Positions 16,362-24,684 of a stretch of 58,883 nt of DNA are shown in pieces. The notes under the pieces were generated by a model. The model was not told the DNA's origin. It did no database searches and was given only the letters and a program-made list of their open reading frames with translations. This stretch comes from Dethiobacter sp. (GTDB taxonomy: Bacteria > Bacillota > Dethiobacteria > Dethiobacterales > Dethiobacteraceae), in the NCBI GenBank assembly GCA_018335875.1, contig JAGXRN010000012.1, forward strand, positions 1-58,883. Direction: 5' to 3'. How positions within the stretch are numbered: position 1 is the stretch's first letter; each line of letters starts with the position of its first letter. Both the position numbers and the translations under genes were made by a program.

Positions 16362-18071
16362 TTAAAAAGGTATCGCTTTGTCCATTTCATCGGGTAGGAT
16401 GTCAAAAATGTTGTTGCTGCCGGGCAGGGATTCACTGTACATAAATTCAGGCAGGGTATTGTCCTTTTCTGTAAACCCGGCTTTTTTATTAAACACTTTT
16501 TCCATGGACAAAGTGGTGATGCCTGTGGCAAAGAGTTTATCGGCATCCCATTCGCCGCCAACTTTAGCCTGCACCATAGATACCAGATGACCGATATTTT
16601 CAGGTTTGCCAAGGCAGGTGGAGGTAAAAAGGCATATGCCTAAATTGTCTAAAGCTGCCATGGTAACCTGTGCCTGTGTAGATGCTTCAACCTGGCCCTC
16701 TTTAAGGTGAGGCTTTACGCCACGGCTGCCGATAGTATTGCCGGCTGTATGGTCTGCACCCATGGGAGATGTGGCATAAGTAACACCGGTGCCCTTGAGA
16801 GACCTGGGGTCATAAGCTGCCAGGGATTGCCCCTTTACAGTAGGGATTCTCTTTACTCCCAGCGCTTTGCCGGCAAGCTCGGTCCCCTGCCCCAGCAACC
16901 TGCCGAATTCCGTACCGTCTGTCATTTCCTGAAGTAAACGCAGAGATCCTTCTCCATCGCCAAATACAATTTTTCCTGCTTCCATGCAAACACCGATGGT
17001 GGCGCCTGTTTCAATGGTGTCAAGCCCAAGATCATCGCACATGCGATCTATTTTTGCAATTATATCCAATGAGGAGATGCCGCAATTTGAACCGTTTAAG
17101 ACAATGGTTTCATATTCCAGTCCGGAGGTGAGATAATTACCCTGTTCATCATTGTAGACATTGGAGCAGGAGATTACACATCCCGCCTGGCAGGCGTGGC
17201 CGTTGCTTCCGCCTCTTTGGCTGTGAATTTCAGCCAAACGCTCGCCGCTGATTTCTTCTGCCCGTTCAAAAGAACCGGTACTGAAATTGTTTGTGGGCAG
17301 CGCCCCCATGGCGTTCACTGCAGTTACCAGAGCTGCGGTGCCAAAGCCCGGCAATACTTTACCGGAAAAGGCATTGTCCCTGACGCCGGCAGTAAAGTTT
17401 TGAGCAGCAGTTTTAAAGCTTTCTTTGTCAGCATACTGCGAATCCGAGGGTCCGCTTACATTTAGAATTATTGCTTTCAGGCCTTTTGCTCCCATTACAG
17501 CTCCCAAGCCCCCCCTTGCTGCTGCTCTGCTGGGATTACCGGCTGTATCGGTTACCTGTATGGTAGAATTTCGATACCCTCTTTCTCCGGCACAGCCAAT
17601 GGAAACTATACCTATTTTACTGCCAAAATCAGCATGGAGTGCTTCTGCGAGGGCATAGTTGTTCATCCCGGCATATTTTCCGGCGGGAACCAGTTCCGCC
17701 CCGTCTTTGCTGATGATAAGCATATATAAACTGTCATCATCCTGCTTCCCTTCCACAATAACAGCCTTTAGCCCAAGTTTGGCCATTAGTTGTGCGGCTA
17801 CACCGCCCACGTTAGCTTCTTTTATCGTTCCTGTCAGCGGACTCTTGCCTCCGATTGAAAGCCTTCCTGAGCACGGGGCCATTGTGCCTGTGAGCAAGCC
17901 GGGGCAAAGAATTAGTTTATTGTTCTCACCCAAGGGATCGCACTGTGGATCGACTTCTTCGTTCATTATTTTGGCAATTAATCCCCTGCCGCCAAATAAT
18001 GTGTAATCATCTTTCACCTCTTGAAAATCAACTTCTTTAGTGTTCATATTTACTCTGAGAAACTTGTGCAC
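16362..18071 (-). CDS. aor: Tungsten-containing aldehyde ferredoxin oxidoreductase
   Basis: 569 residues from a GTG at 18071 (GGAGGGAG 6 nt upstream). It oxidises aldehydes to carboxylic acids with ferredoxin as acceptor, or the reverse, using a tungsto-bispterin and one 4Fe-4S cluster. N-terminal domain: GGRGLIAKIM, CPGLLTGTMAPCSGRLSIGG and RAAARGGLGAVMGAKGLKAI, the pterin-binding pattern. Cluster cysteines lie in HACQAGCVISCSN with C-x3-C-x3-C spacing, a known subgroup pattern instead of C-x2-C-x3-C, plus the fourth in GICLFTSTC. The DxxGLD-type motif DDLGLDTIETG is present. It is somewhat shorter than archaeal AOR, about 605. Likely coupled with the acyl-CoA synthetase and alcohol dehydrogenase on either side. 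Confidence 0.93.
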   Translation of the reverse strand: MHKFLRVNMNTKEVDFQEVKDDYTLFGGRGLIAKIMNEEVDPQCDPLGENNKLILCPGLLTGTMAPCSGRLSIGGKSPLTGTIKEANVGGVAAQLMAKLGLKAVIVEGKQDDDSLYMLIISKDGAELVPAGKYAGMNNYALAEALHADFGSKIGIVSIGCAGERGYRNSTIQVTDTAGNPSRAAARGGLGAVMGAKGLKAIILNVSGPSDSQYADKESFKTAAQNFTAGVRDNAFSGKVLPGFGTAALVTAVNAMGALPTNNFSTGSFERAEEISGERLAEIHSQRGGSNGHACQAGCVISCSNVYNDEQGNYLTSGLEYETIVLNGSNCGISSLDIIAKIDRMCDDLGLDTIETGATIGVCMEAGKIVFGDGEGSLRLLQEMTDGTEFGRLLGQGTELAGKALGVKRIPTVKGQSLAAYDPRSLKGTGVTYATSPMGADHTAGNTIGSRGVKPHLKEGQVEASTQAQVTMAALDNLGICLFTSTCLGKPENIGHLVSMVQAKVGGEWDADKLFATGITTLSMEKVFNKKAGFTEKDNTLPEFMYSESLPGSNNIFDILPDEMDKAIPF

Positions 18072-18205
18072 TGTATCTCCCTCCAATTTCTATTTTTAAA
18101 ATATATTAGCGCCCGGCTGCATGATTGTTAGTTCGACATTAAGCCAAGAATAACCTTCCATAAAATGAACGTAAAAATAGCTTAAGCTCGATGCTAAAGC
18201 CACTT

Positions 18206-18853
18206 TTATTCATCCTGCCAGTTATCCAGGTCGACAAGCCTTCTGTTAACCGCTTCCCATAAATATAGTGATGCTATTGTCTCGTAAGGCTCCCATGCTT
18301 TGCCTTGAGCAAGCATTTCTTCTTTTGTCGGCAGTGAATCCAGCCGGTAAAGCCATTTAACTGCTGACCTCAATCCGGCATCAGCCACAGCCAGCACATT
18401 CAATCTGCCCAGAGAAAAGATTAAAAACATTTCAGCGGTCCAATTGCCGACTCCCCTCACTCCAGTCAAAGACTCCAGAATTGCAGCATTATCCAGTTGG
18501 TCTATATTTAAAAAGTCTACTTCTTTGCTAATAACTTTTTCACAGAGGTCCTTTATATAGGCAATCTTTGCCCTGGAAAGACCGGCTTTTCGCAATTCGT
18601 CGTCATGTATGTTTAATATTTTATCGGGTTTAACCTCTTCACAAATTGCTATCATTCTTTCCCAGATCGTTCGCGCTGCTTTTACAGAAATCTGCTGCCC
18701 TATTATGGCTCTCACCAACGATGCAAAATAATCCGTCCTCATTGCAAGAGTATAGTCCCCGACAAAACTTATTAATTTTGCCATGGCCGGGTCTGCTTCA
18801 GATATTCTTTTAACAGCTGGGTCAGTGGTTCTGAAAATCAGTTCTGTAGGCAT
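18206..18853 (-). CDS. DNA-3-methyladenine glycosylase II-like (HhH-GPD)
   Basis: 215 residues. Base-excision repair enzyme of the AlkA group that removes alkylated purines. The helix-hairpin-helix is ESLTGVRGVGNWTAEMFLIF with the catalytic Asp in LAVADAGLRSAV. RAIIGQQISVKAARTIWERM is the typical N-terminal helix. It lacks the N-terminal beta domain of E. coli AlkA, as do most Bacillus-type and clostridial homologues. It starts 16 nt after the alcohol dehydrogenase stop, so the two are probably co-transcribed. Confidence 0.88.
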   Translation of the reverse strand: MPTELIFRTTDPAVKRISEADPAMAKLISFVGDYTLAMRTDYFASLVRAIIGQQISVKAARTIWERMIAICEEVKPDKILNIHDDELRKAGLSRAKIAYIKDLCEKVISKEVDFLNIDQLDNAAILESLTGVRGVGNWTAEMFLIFSLGRLNVLAVADAGLRSAVKWLYRLDSLPTKEEMLAQGKAWEPYETIASLYLWEAVNRRLVDLDNWQDE

Positions 18854-18869
18854 TAAATCATCCTTTTAA

Positions 18870-20006
18870 TTAGTATGCTTTCTCCAATATAGCCAGTATT
18901 GCTTCTTTTGTCGGCTTTCCCGGGCTGGTTCTTGTAGTAATCTCATTTAGAGCGTCTTCAGCAATTCTATCGAATATTGGCTTAGAAACACCTGTTTGCT
19001 TTAAACCCGGAATGTTAAGCTCTTTTATCAATGACTTAGCTTTATTTACCGCTTTCTCTGCAGCCTCCTCATCTGACAGCCCCTGTATGTCAAGACCCAT
19101 GGCGGCCGCAACATCCTTTACCTTCTTAACAGAGACCGCGGCATAGTATTCCATCCCATAAGGCAGTAGACAGGCATTGGCTACCCCATGGGACAGGCCG
19201 CAATGGACACTCAGCGGGTGGGCGATGGAGTGAACAATCCCAAGACCCGCAGAGTTAAAAGCAATACCTGCCAGCATGCTACCCAACAGCATATTCGTTC
19301 TTGCTGCAAGGTTATCACCGTTTATTGTTGCCTCAATCAGGTCGCCGCAAATTAATTCAATTGCTTTAAAAGCATAGGCGTCAGACATAATGGATGCACC
19401 TCTGGCAACACAGGCTTCAATCGCATGCGTTAAGGCGTCCATACCTGTTGAGGCAGTTATTGAGGCAGGCATGCCTGTTGTCAGCAGAGGGTCAGCCAGA
19501 GCGAATGACGCCGAGGCAAAGCGGCCGCCAATCACCATCTTCTTTAGCTTATTTGTATCTGTAATGATGGTGGTTGTGGTAACTTCACTGCCTGTCCCCG
19601 CGGTTGTAGGAATGGCGATATGCGGTTTCGTGGGGGTTTTTACTTTATTCATCCCGTTATACTGGTTGATGGGAGATGGGTTTGTCAGTAGAATATTAAT
19701 CGCCTTGGCACAGTCTAGGGAACTTCCGCCGCCTACACTGACAATTACATCAATATCGGCGTTCCTGGCAATAGACGCTGTCTCCTCAACCAGAGTATCA
19801 GGGGGATTTGGCAAGACACCATCAAATTCAAAGACTTCCAAGCCGGAGTCTTTAAGCGTTCTCACAATTTTTTCCGCAATTTGTTTTACGCCTTTGTCGT
19901 ATACGCAGAATACTTTGCTGCCAATTTGCGATGCCGTAGTACCGGCTTTTTCTGAACTCCCTGCCCCGAAGGTTATCAGACTGGGAATGCCAAACTGAAA
20001 GCGCAT
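18870..20006 (-). CDS. Iron-containing alcohol dehydrogenase
   Basis: 378 residues. Interconverts alcohols and aldehydes with NAD(P)H. The nucleotide site is SVGGGSSLDCAKA, then AIPTTAGTGSEVT; metal ligands lie in the D in ALADP, STGMDALTHAIE, and the two histidines of IVHSIAHPLSVHCGLSHGVA. Length is normal for the family. AGGAGAG precedes the ATG. Together with the aldehyde oxidoreductase it could channel acid, aldehyde and alcohol interconversion; a 1,3-propanediol or butanol role cannot be told apart here. Confidence 0.92.
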   Translation of the reverse strand: MRFQFGIPSLITFGAGSSEKAGTTASQIGSKVFCVYDKGVKQIAEKIVRTLKDSGLEVFEFDGVLPNPPDTLVEETASIARNADIDVIVSVGGGSSLDCAKAINILLTNPSPINQYNGMNKVKTPTKPHIAIPTTAGTGSEVTTTTIITDTNKLKKMVIGGRFASASFALADPLLTTGMPASITASTGMDALTHAIEACVARGASIMSDAYAFKAIELICGDLIEATINGDNLAARTNMLLGSMLAGIAFNSAGLGIVHSIAHPLSVHCGLSHGVANACLLPYGMEYYAAVSVKKVKDVAAAMGLDIQGLSDEEAAEKAVNKAKSLIKELNIPGLKQTGVSKPIFDRIAEDALNEITTRTSPGKPTKEAILAILEKAY

Positions 20007-20185
20007 TTATATTTCTCTCCTTTGTAAAACGCCTGATGTTTAAAAAGCCTGCTTTTATAAAAAAACATACTTAATTGCATCTTGGCGCCAACATATTCTT
20101 CCGGTGCTCATTTTTACCAGAATATCATATAAAATTCATTTCTTCAACTTGTCAAAATACCGTGGTAGATATAACATATAAAGAC

Positions 20186-20216
20186 AAAAAAAAGAAGCCT
20201 GAATGGCCTCTTTTAT
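20186..20216 (-). terminator. Terminator of the unknown gene at 20213
   Basis: AGAGGCC/GGCTTCT stem with T8 following on the minus strand. It overlaps the stop codon region. Confidence 0.7.
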
Positions 20217-20782
20217 CGGTCTTCACTGAGTTGTATATCTACTGAAAAGTTGCCTGAGACAGCTGGGAGCATTGCCCGCAGCGCTTCCAGGCGGCTGCTT
20301 AATTCATCCACTGAAAAAGTTCCCCGCAGGACTACCTGGAACTGGTTGGATAAAACAACTTTTTGTTCTTCCTTCTCAATTGCTTTTGCTGCTTCTTTGT
20401 CAAAAGGAATAACACTCTTTCTTGGACGGCGGGTCTTGCCCCATTTTTCCGGCTCTTTGATCTCGATGAGTTCCCCGGACCTGTCTTTAATCAGGCCCAG
20501 ATCGCTTCTGAGTGTCTTAATACGGTGAATGGGCACCCCCCAGTGCTCTGCAAGCCTGGCATCGCTGTTGGCTGCCACCAACTGACGCATTACCGTCTGA
20601 GCCTCAGTTTTGTCTTCAATCCGCAAAAATTCATCAAAAGTGATATTGGCTTCCGTAGGAATCTCTCCTTTCATATATGTAATTACCAACCCGGATCTTC
20701 GATACTTCCTTCTTGTGGCAGCGTCTCCGAAATCCATGGGAGACAGAATTTTTCTAGGTCGTTTTTTCCCGACTAATGCCAA
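20213..20782 (-). CDS. Conserved protein of unknown function, basic N-terminus
   Basis: 189 residues from a TTG with GAGGAGAG upstream. I do not recognise it. The N-terminus is basic (KKRPRKILSPMDFGDAATRR, then KYRRSG). The middle (DARLAEHWGVPIHRIKTLRS) could be a helix-turn-helix, followed by KTRRPRKSVIPFDKEAAKAI and a C-terminal part ending NFSVDIQLSEDR that looks like alternating strand and helix. A DNA- or nucleic-acid-binding role is a guess. It has its own terminator and is transcribed away from the XRE regulator at 21057. Confidence 0.6.
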   Translation of the reverse strand: MALVGKKRPRKILSPMDFGDAATRRKYRRSGLVITYMKGEIPTEANITFDEFLRIEDKTEAQTVMRQLVAANSDARLAEHWGVPIHRIKTLRSDLGLIKDRSGELIEIKEPEKWGKTRRPRKSVIPFDKEAAKAIEKEEQKVVLSNQFQVVLRGTFSVDELSSRLEALRAMLPAVSGNFSVDIQLSEDR

Positions 20783-20982
20783 TAAACATCTCTCCTCGTA
20801 AAAAGAAAAAATGGATTTAAGCTGCTTCTCCTTTTATGGAGTATATTGAATTATTACCCATTTATTCATGTTTTATACCTGTATAAAGAGAAATTTCCAG
20901 ATAAATGTCCTAGAAATTTTCTTTCAATAATATTTAACCGGGTATTTACATTTATGTTTAGTCCGGAACAACTGTGTGCTAA

Positions 20983-20995
20983 AACACTACGTGTT
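20983..20995. promoter_or_regulatory. Operator palindrome 1 upstream of the XRE regulator
   Basis: AACAC-TAC-GTGTT, ending 2 nt before the -35 hexamer. Same half-sites and spacing as the site at 21009-21021. Confidence 0.6.
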
Positions 20996-20997
20996 CA

Positions 20998-21026
20998 TTG
21001 TGAAAAATAACACCCCGTGTTATAAT
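20998..21026 (+). promoter_or_regulatory. Promoter of the XRE regulator
   Basis: TTGTGA (20998-21003) and a perfect TATAAT (21021-21026) with 17-nt spacing. One operator palindrome borders the -35 and the other fills the spacer and touches the -10. Confidence 0.75.
21009..21021. promoter_or_regulatory. Operator palindrome 2 within the promoter spacer
   Basis: AACAC-CCC-GTGTT. Centre-to-centre distance to site 1 is 26 nt, about two and a half helical turns. Binding here would block RNA polymerase, so autorepression is the simplest reading. Confidence 0.6.
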
Positions 21027-21056
21027 TAGTTAGTTTCAATGCGGGGAGTGATATTA

Positions 21057-21818
21057 TTGCTGGAAAAACACTTAAAAAATATCAGAACTAAAAAAAAGCT
21101 TTCACTGGAAGAACTCTCTGCAAGCTGTAAACTTCCGGCAGCCTACCTGCAGGACGTCGAAGACGGGAAAGTGGAGCTAACATGCAAAGCACTCGACTCT
21201 CTCGCATCCATTCTCGATTTTGATGATGAATCTGAAGATAATCTCACTATCAATACGAGCGGCCTGGGGAACAGGATCAGGGCTATGAGAGAAGAAAAAG
21301 ATCTGACTCTGGAATCGCTTGGCGACGCACTGGGATTATCCATTACCTATCTTAGTGATATTGAGCGTGGTGAAAGGGTGCCCTCACTTCAGACCATACA
21401 AAAAATAAGCAGATATTTTAATATACCAGTCAGCCTTTTAATTGACAGTGAGTCCAAGCTTTTTTCCATGGGAAAAAAGATAAGGCTGGTGCGTGAAGCA
21501 AAAGGGTTAACGCAGAAACAGCTAGCCATCACCTCCGGGCTGTCCTCGGGCATGATTGCGCAGCTTGAGTCCGGAAAAGTCCAACCATCCCTCAAAACTA
21601 TTGAAAAAATAGCGGCGACACTGGGTGTATCCACCTGCTACCTGATTCTCGAACAGGCAGATATTGACGGTATAATAGCGGGGGTAGGCCCGGATATGAG
21701 AGAGCTTCTTTTTGACCCCACAGTGCAGATGCTGATTGGGCATGTTTGCACTTTGAACAACCAACAACTGCGTCTGGTATTCAATTTCATCCAAATGCTA
21801 AAAAGTCCGGTAGTATAA
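21057..21818 (+). CDS. XRE-family regulator with three tandem HTH domains
   Basis: 253 residues. I prefer the TTG at 21057, 6 nt after GGGGAGTG; an in-frame ATG at 21039 lies before that site. Three Cro/CI-type helix-turn-helix units follow each other: residues about 4-55 (LKNIRTKKKLSLEELSASC), about 70-125 (GNRIRAMREEKDLTLESLGD) and about 139-195 (GKKIRLVREAKGLTQKQLAI). Units two and three are strong matches with S-x-x-Y/M-I/L-S-x-I/L-E-x-G; unit one is weaker. A helical C-terminus of about 55 residues may form an oligomer. Two AACAC-N3-GTGTT sites sit on its own promoter. Single-HTH or double-HTH proteins are common, three are not. Confidence 0.88.
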   Translation: MLEKHLKNIRTKKKLSLEELSASCKLPAAYLQDVEDGKVELTCKALDSLASILDFDDESEDNLTINTSGLGNRIRAMREEKDLTLESLGDALGLSITYLSDIERGERVPSLQTIQKISRYFNIPVSLLIDSESKLFSMGKKIRLVREAKGLTQKQLAITSGLSSGMIAQLESGKVQPSLKTIEKIAATLGVSTCYLILEQADIDGIIAGVGPDMRELLFDPTVQMLIGHVCTLNNQQLRLVFNFIQMLKSPVV

Positions 21819-21848
21819 AGCCGGGGCCTCTATGGCCCCGGCTTTTAT
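21817..21848. terminator. Terminator shared by convergent genes
   Basis: AAAGCCGGGGCC-TCTAT-GGCCCCGGCTTT, a 12-bp stem right at the regulator stop; it can serve the rhodanese operon from the other side. Confidence 0.75.
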
Positions 21849-21947
21849 GATATCAGCTTATTTGAAAAATTGCCCTGTTGATTTTGCTTGATAATTTTAC
21901 CTGAACCTGCAAAAAGCCAGTCATCCGAGATTCCTGTTTCTTAAGGT

Positions 21948-22907
21948 TTATTTTACTAAGGGTAGATTAGCAGTGCCTACCCAACCGTCCCGGACACCGT
22001 AAGTAAGCGACCTGGCATCAAGGCCGAGCATGCGTAGTACGCCTACTGTCTGACCGGCGGTTTGACCTGAGTAACAACCAACCACGATGGGACGGTTTGT
22101 TGGCAGTTCATTTATTTTGTCACCCACCTTGGCCCACGCGCTATGGATAGAGTGTTCTATGTGGCCTTCCGCGAAGTGGTCCGCGCTGCGGATATCAAGT
22201 ACGTAGAATGAGTTTGGGTTGCTCTGGAGTGCATCGTTAAGTTCAGATGGCTGTATCATTGCCCGGTTCCCACCGGCAATCTCAGTAAACACTTTTTTTG
22301 CGGCATTCCAGAGGATTTGTTCTTTTTCGTTTGCAGGAGAAGTAACTACAGACAGGGCGGCAGCAGCCTCCATACCTTTGCCATCGGTGGGAAACTTAGA
22401 TTTTTCTGTCCAGCCAAGCTTCATCCCGGATGCGAGTGATTTCACATTATCAAAGCCGGCCATACGGAGCAGTGCCACACTCTGTCCGGCAGTCTGACCG
22501 GAGTAGCATGCCACAATAACAGGCTTATTCTTAGGAATCCTATCCATTATTTCACCGACTTTACCCCAAGCACTATGTACAGCGCCGGGAATATGGCCGG
22601 CTTCAAAGTCTTCTGCGCTCCGAATGTCAATAATCAATACTGAATTCGGGTTGGAATCAAGCAAGTCCTTAAGATTTTCAGCAGAAATAATGTTGTTGCT
22701 ATCGGTAACCTTGGGGAAGTATCCTTTAGCAGCTTCCAGGATTACCTGCTGCGGATCAAGTGCAGGCTTCGCCGGTTCAGCGGGGCTTGGTGCTTCCTGC
22801 GCCGGTTGCTGTACCGGTGGTGTTTCTGATTTACTGCAGCCTACAATACTAACCGCCATTGCACTGATCAATAACAGGATTAATAACGATTTAACAAATT
22901 TCTTCAT
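21948..22907 (-). CDS. Lipoprotein with two rhodanese domains
   Basis: 319 residues. N-terminal signal with lipobox (VSIVGC, Cys about 24) anchors it outside the membrane, followed by a Pro/Ala/Glu linker. Two rhodanese domains follow (about 75-170 and 215-312), each with LIIDIRSAEDF or VLDIRSADHF, GHIPGAVHSAWGKVG or GHIEHSIHSAWAKVG, and an active-site loop CYSGQTAG. Both catalytic cysteines are present. The domains are close repeats of each other, from an internal duplication. Rhodaneses carry sulfane sulfur. Lying 78 nt behind the multihaem cytochrome and in the same direction, it probably handles polysulfide or thiosulfate sulfur beside that electron carrier. Confidence 0.9.
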   Translation of the reverse strand: MKKFVKSLLILLLISAMAVSIVGCSKSETPPVQQPAQEAPSPAEPAKPALDPQQVILEAAKGYFPKVTDSNNIISAENLKDLLDSNPNSVLIIDIRSAEDFEAGHIPGAVHSAWGKVGEIMDRIPKNKPVIVACYSGQTAGQSVALLRMAGFDNVKSLASGMKLGWTEKSKFPTDGKGMEAAAALSVVTSPANEKEQILWNAAKKVFTEIAGGNRAMIQPSELNDALQSNPNSFYVLDIRSADHFAEGHIEHSIHSAWAKVGDKINELPTNRPIVVGCYSGQTAGQTVGVLRMLGLDARSLTYGVRDGWVGTANLPLVK

Positions 22908-22985
22908 TTTTCTTACCTCCAGTTTTTGTAATTGGCATGTTCACAATGCCTGCCCGTAGTTCTTCTCTTCCTAATGAATAATTGT

Positions 22986-24275
22986 CTACGGCAGTTTTGG
23001 CACAAGCAGTTTTCGGTTGGCCTCGCTGTCGTTCTCCCGCAGGTCACTTTGCTGCAGAAAGATATACTGATTGCCGTGACAGGAATTACAGTTCTCGTTT
23101 TGGATGGTCTTACGCTGAATGTTGTGCGTCGGAGAATATTTCCAGTTCGCCCTCAGATCGTAGTTGGGAAGTTCACCGCCCAGAGATGCAAATGTTTTAG
23201 CTGTTGTCGGAATATGGCGCAGAGTAACATATTTGTAGGGACGGGTTTCGGTTATCTGGGGGTTTAACCCGATTTTGAACATGATGCGCGATGTGGATGT
23301 ACCTGCCACACTGCCGCTCTCTGTCAGTGCCGCATGACAATCAAAACAGTTGTTATTGGCTGAGGCATGGCATACCTGGCACGACATTGTATCTGATGAG
23401 TGAACATTGTGTGCCGGGATGTTCGAATCCAGATAGATATTCTGATGGCAATCAGTGCACTTGGGCAGGCCGACTTCGTACATGTTCTGCTCCACCGCTC
23501 CGGTCCCGTGGAAATTGCTTACGGGGTGGCAGTCAACACAGTGCTTGCCTCCTTCAAAGTGGACATCCTTGGCGTATCCCACCATACCCATATATTCACC
23601 GGCATTTCTTGCCCCGTGGCAACCGTAGCAAGTATCCTCCATGGGCGGCAGTTTAGTGAATGTGTGCTGGGAGTGCAGCCCACCGCTAAAAGCTTTGGGT
23701 CTGCTAACATGGCAGGAACCGCACGTGGCGTGACACTTATAGCAATTGCTGTCAAACGCAGCTTTAATTCCACCATCCTCTTCCAGGATATCCGGGTGTG
23801 TAAAATCGGCGAGGGCGTTTCTCATGCCCTGGACTGTATAGTGGATAGAAGTAGCAAAAGATGCGCTGATATTACCATGACACTGACTGCAAATCCCCCC
23901 GGCATCCGCCGATGGGTACCGGACCAACCCGGCATGTGCCTTCTGTGTGCTTAAGATATTTTCACCACCATGACAGGCAATGCAGCCAAGTTCTCCATGT
24001 TTTGTAACAAGAAAGTCTTCTGTAATACAGAACATATCACTTCCCGCTAACTGCGGGCCGGCTACGCCTCATCCTCCGCCCCCTGCTGCGATTTCGGGCA
24101 GCTTGTAAAGCGAGTCAATTATATCAGCTCTTATATGACAGCTGATACACGCTTCACTGGCGATCGGTTCAATTACTTGTTTTTTTGACCCGCACCCTGA
24201 TATAACCAACATAATTAAAGTAAACAAGACAGTCAGAGTTAAAAATACCGGTTTTTCCCCTTTGGTTTCATGCAA
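22986..24275 (-). CDS. Lipoprotein 11-haem cytochrome c with an in-frame TGA (candidate selenoprotein)
   Basis: I read one gene of 430 codons including an internal TGA (24069-24071) and the final stop. The TTG at 24275 follows GAGGTG by 6 nt. The N-terminus is a lipoprotein signal (LVISGC). The first haem motif is CISCH, before the TGA. Ten more follow: CIACH, CSQCH, CYKCH, CGSCH, CYGCH, CVDCH, CTDCH, CQVCH, CFDCH, CNSCH. The stretch GGGG-TGA-GGVAGPQL stays in frame to the next ATG at 24035 and on to the end. After the TGA, 16 nt pass and then a hairpin CCCGC-AGTTA-GCGGG (24043-24057) with G in loop position two, the geometry of a bacterial SECIS. A nonsense mutation is the alternative. The role would be extracytoplasmic electron transfer. 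Confidence 0.75.
24043..24071 (-). promoter_or_regulatory. Candidate SECIS element with recoded TGA
   Basis: On the minus strand TGA, 16 nt, then a 5-bp stem CCCGC/GCGGG with loop AGTTA. Known bacterial SECIS elements place a small apical loop, with a G among its first two bases, about 16-37 nt after the UGA; this one meets both conditions at the short limit. The upper stem is only 5 bp and a small competing GGC/GCC pairing exists just after the TGA. Confidence 0.5.
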
Positions 24276-24465
24276 TTTTGTCACCTCGCTAATTAGCTTT
24301 TCACCGACTTACCCGATTTTCGTCTTATCCTTTTAGTCATTCCTCCTCTTATAATAAGTTTTGGTTAATGTTATAACTTTCACTCATAAAAATATACTCA
24401 AATAATTAATTATTACATTTCTTTGGTAGCGCTTTACTGCTACTGATATATCCCCAATTATCCCC

Positions 24466-24494
24466 TTGTTATCACGTTCACATTATAGCATAAT
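24466..24494 (+). promoter_or_regulatory. Possible promoter of the flavodiiron gene
   Basis: TTGTTA (24466-24471) and CATAAT (24489-24494), 17-nt spacing. The -10 is imperfect. It overlaps the minus-strand promoter of the cytochrome. Confidence 0.35.
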
Positions 24495-24510
24495 ATAAGT
24501 ATTTTCGCAA
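24482..24510 (-). promoter_or_regulatory. Promoter of the cytochrome-rhodanese operon
   Basis: On the minus strand TTGCGA (24505-24510) and TATAAT (24482-24487) with 17-nt spacing. The leader to the TTG start would be about 200 nt. Confidence 0.6.
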
Positions 24511-24684
24511 TACATATAGCGCAAATAAATAATGTTGTTTTTATTATTCTAGTTTTGCTAATACTATTTTATATACATTTTAAAAATATAAGCATTAAAC
24601 CTAATTAAAACAGATGATTAGCATAAAAAGGATTTTTCAGGCTGAATAGAGAAAAATAATAAAAACTCTCTGGAGGTGTAATTT

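Larger units (their letters stand above)
24285..24684. other. AT-rich divergent intergenic region
   Basis: Four hundred bases between the cytochrome and the flavodiiron gene. It contains the overlapping promoters at 24466-24510 and an untranslated leader of roughly 190 nt on each side. I see no small gene, and no clear riboswitch fold. Confidence 0.5.

Noticed and set aside
19390..19998. 202-codon plus-strand open frame opposite the iron alcohol dehydrogenase
   Set aside because: The minus strand codes a full enzyme with all motifs; this is an antisense shadow of its codon pattern.
24033..24071. Reading the cytochrome as two separate genes
   Set aside because: The downstream part would start in mid-domain without signal peptide or ribosome site, so its haems could not be attached outside the membrane.
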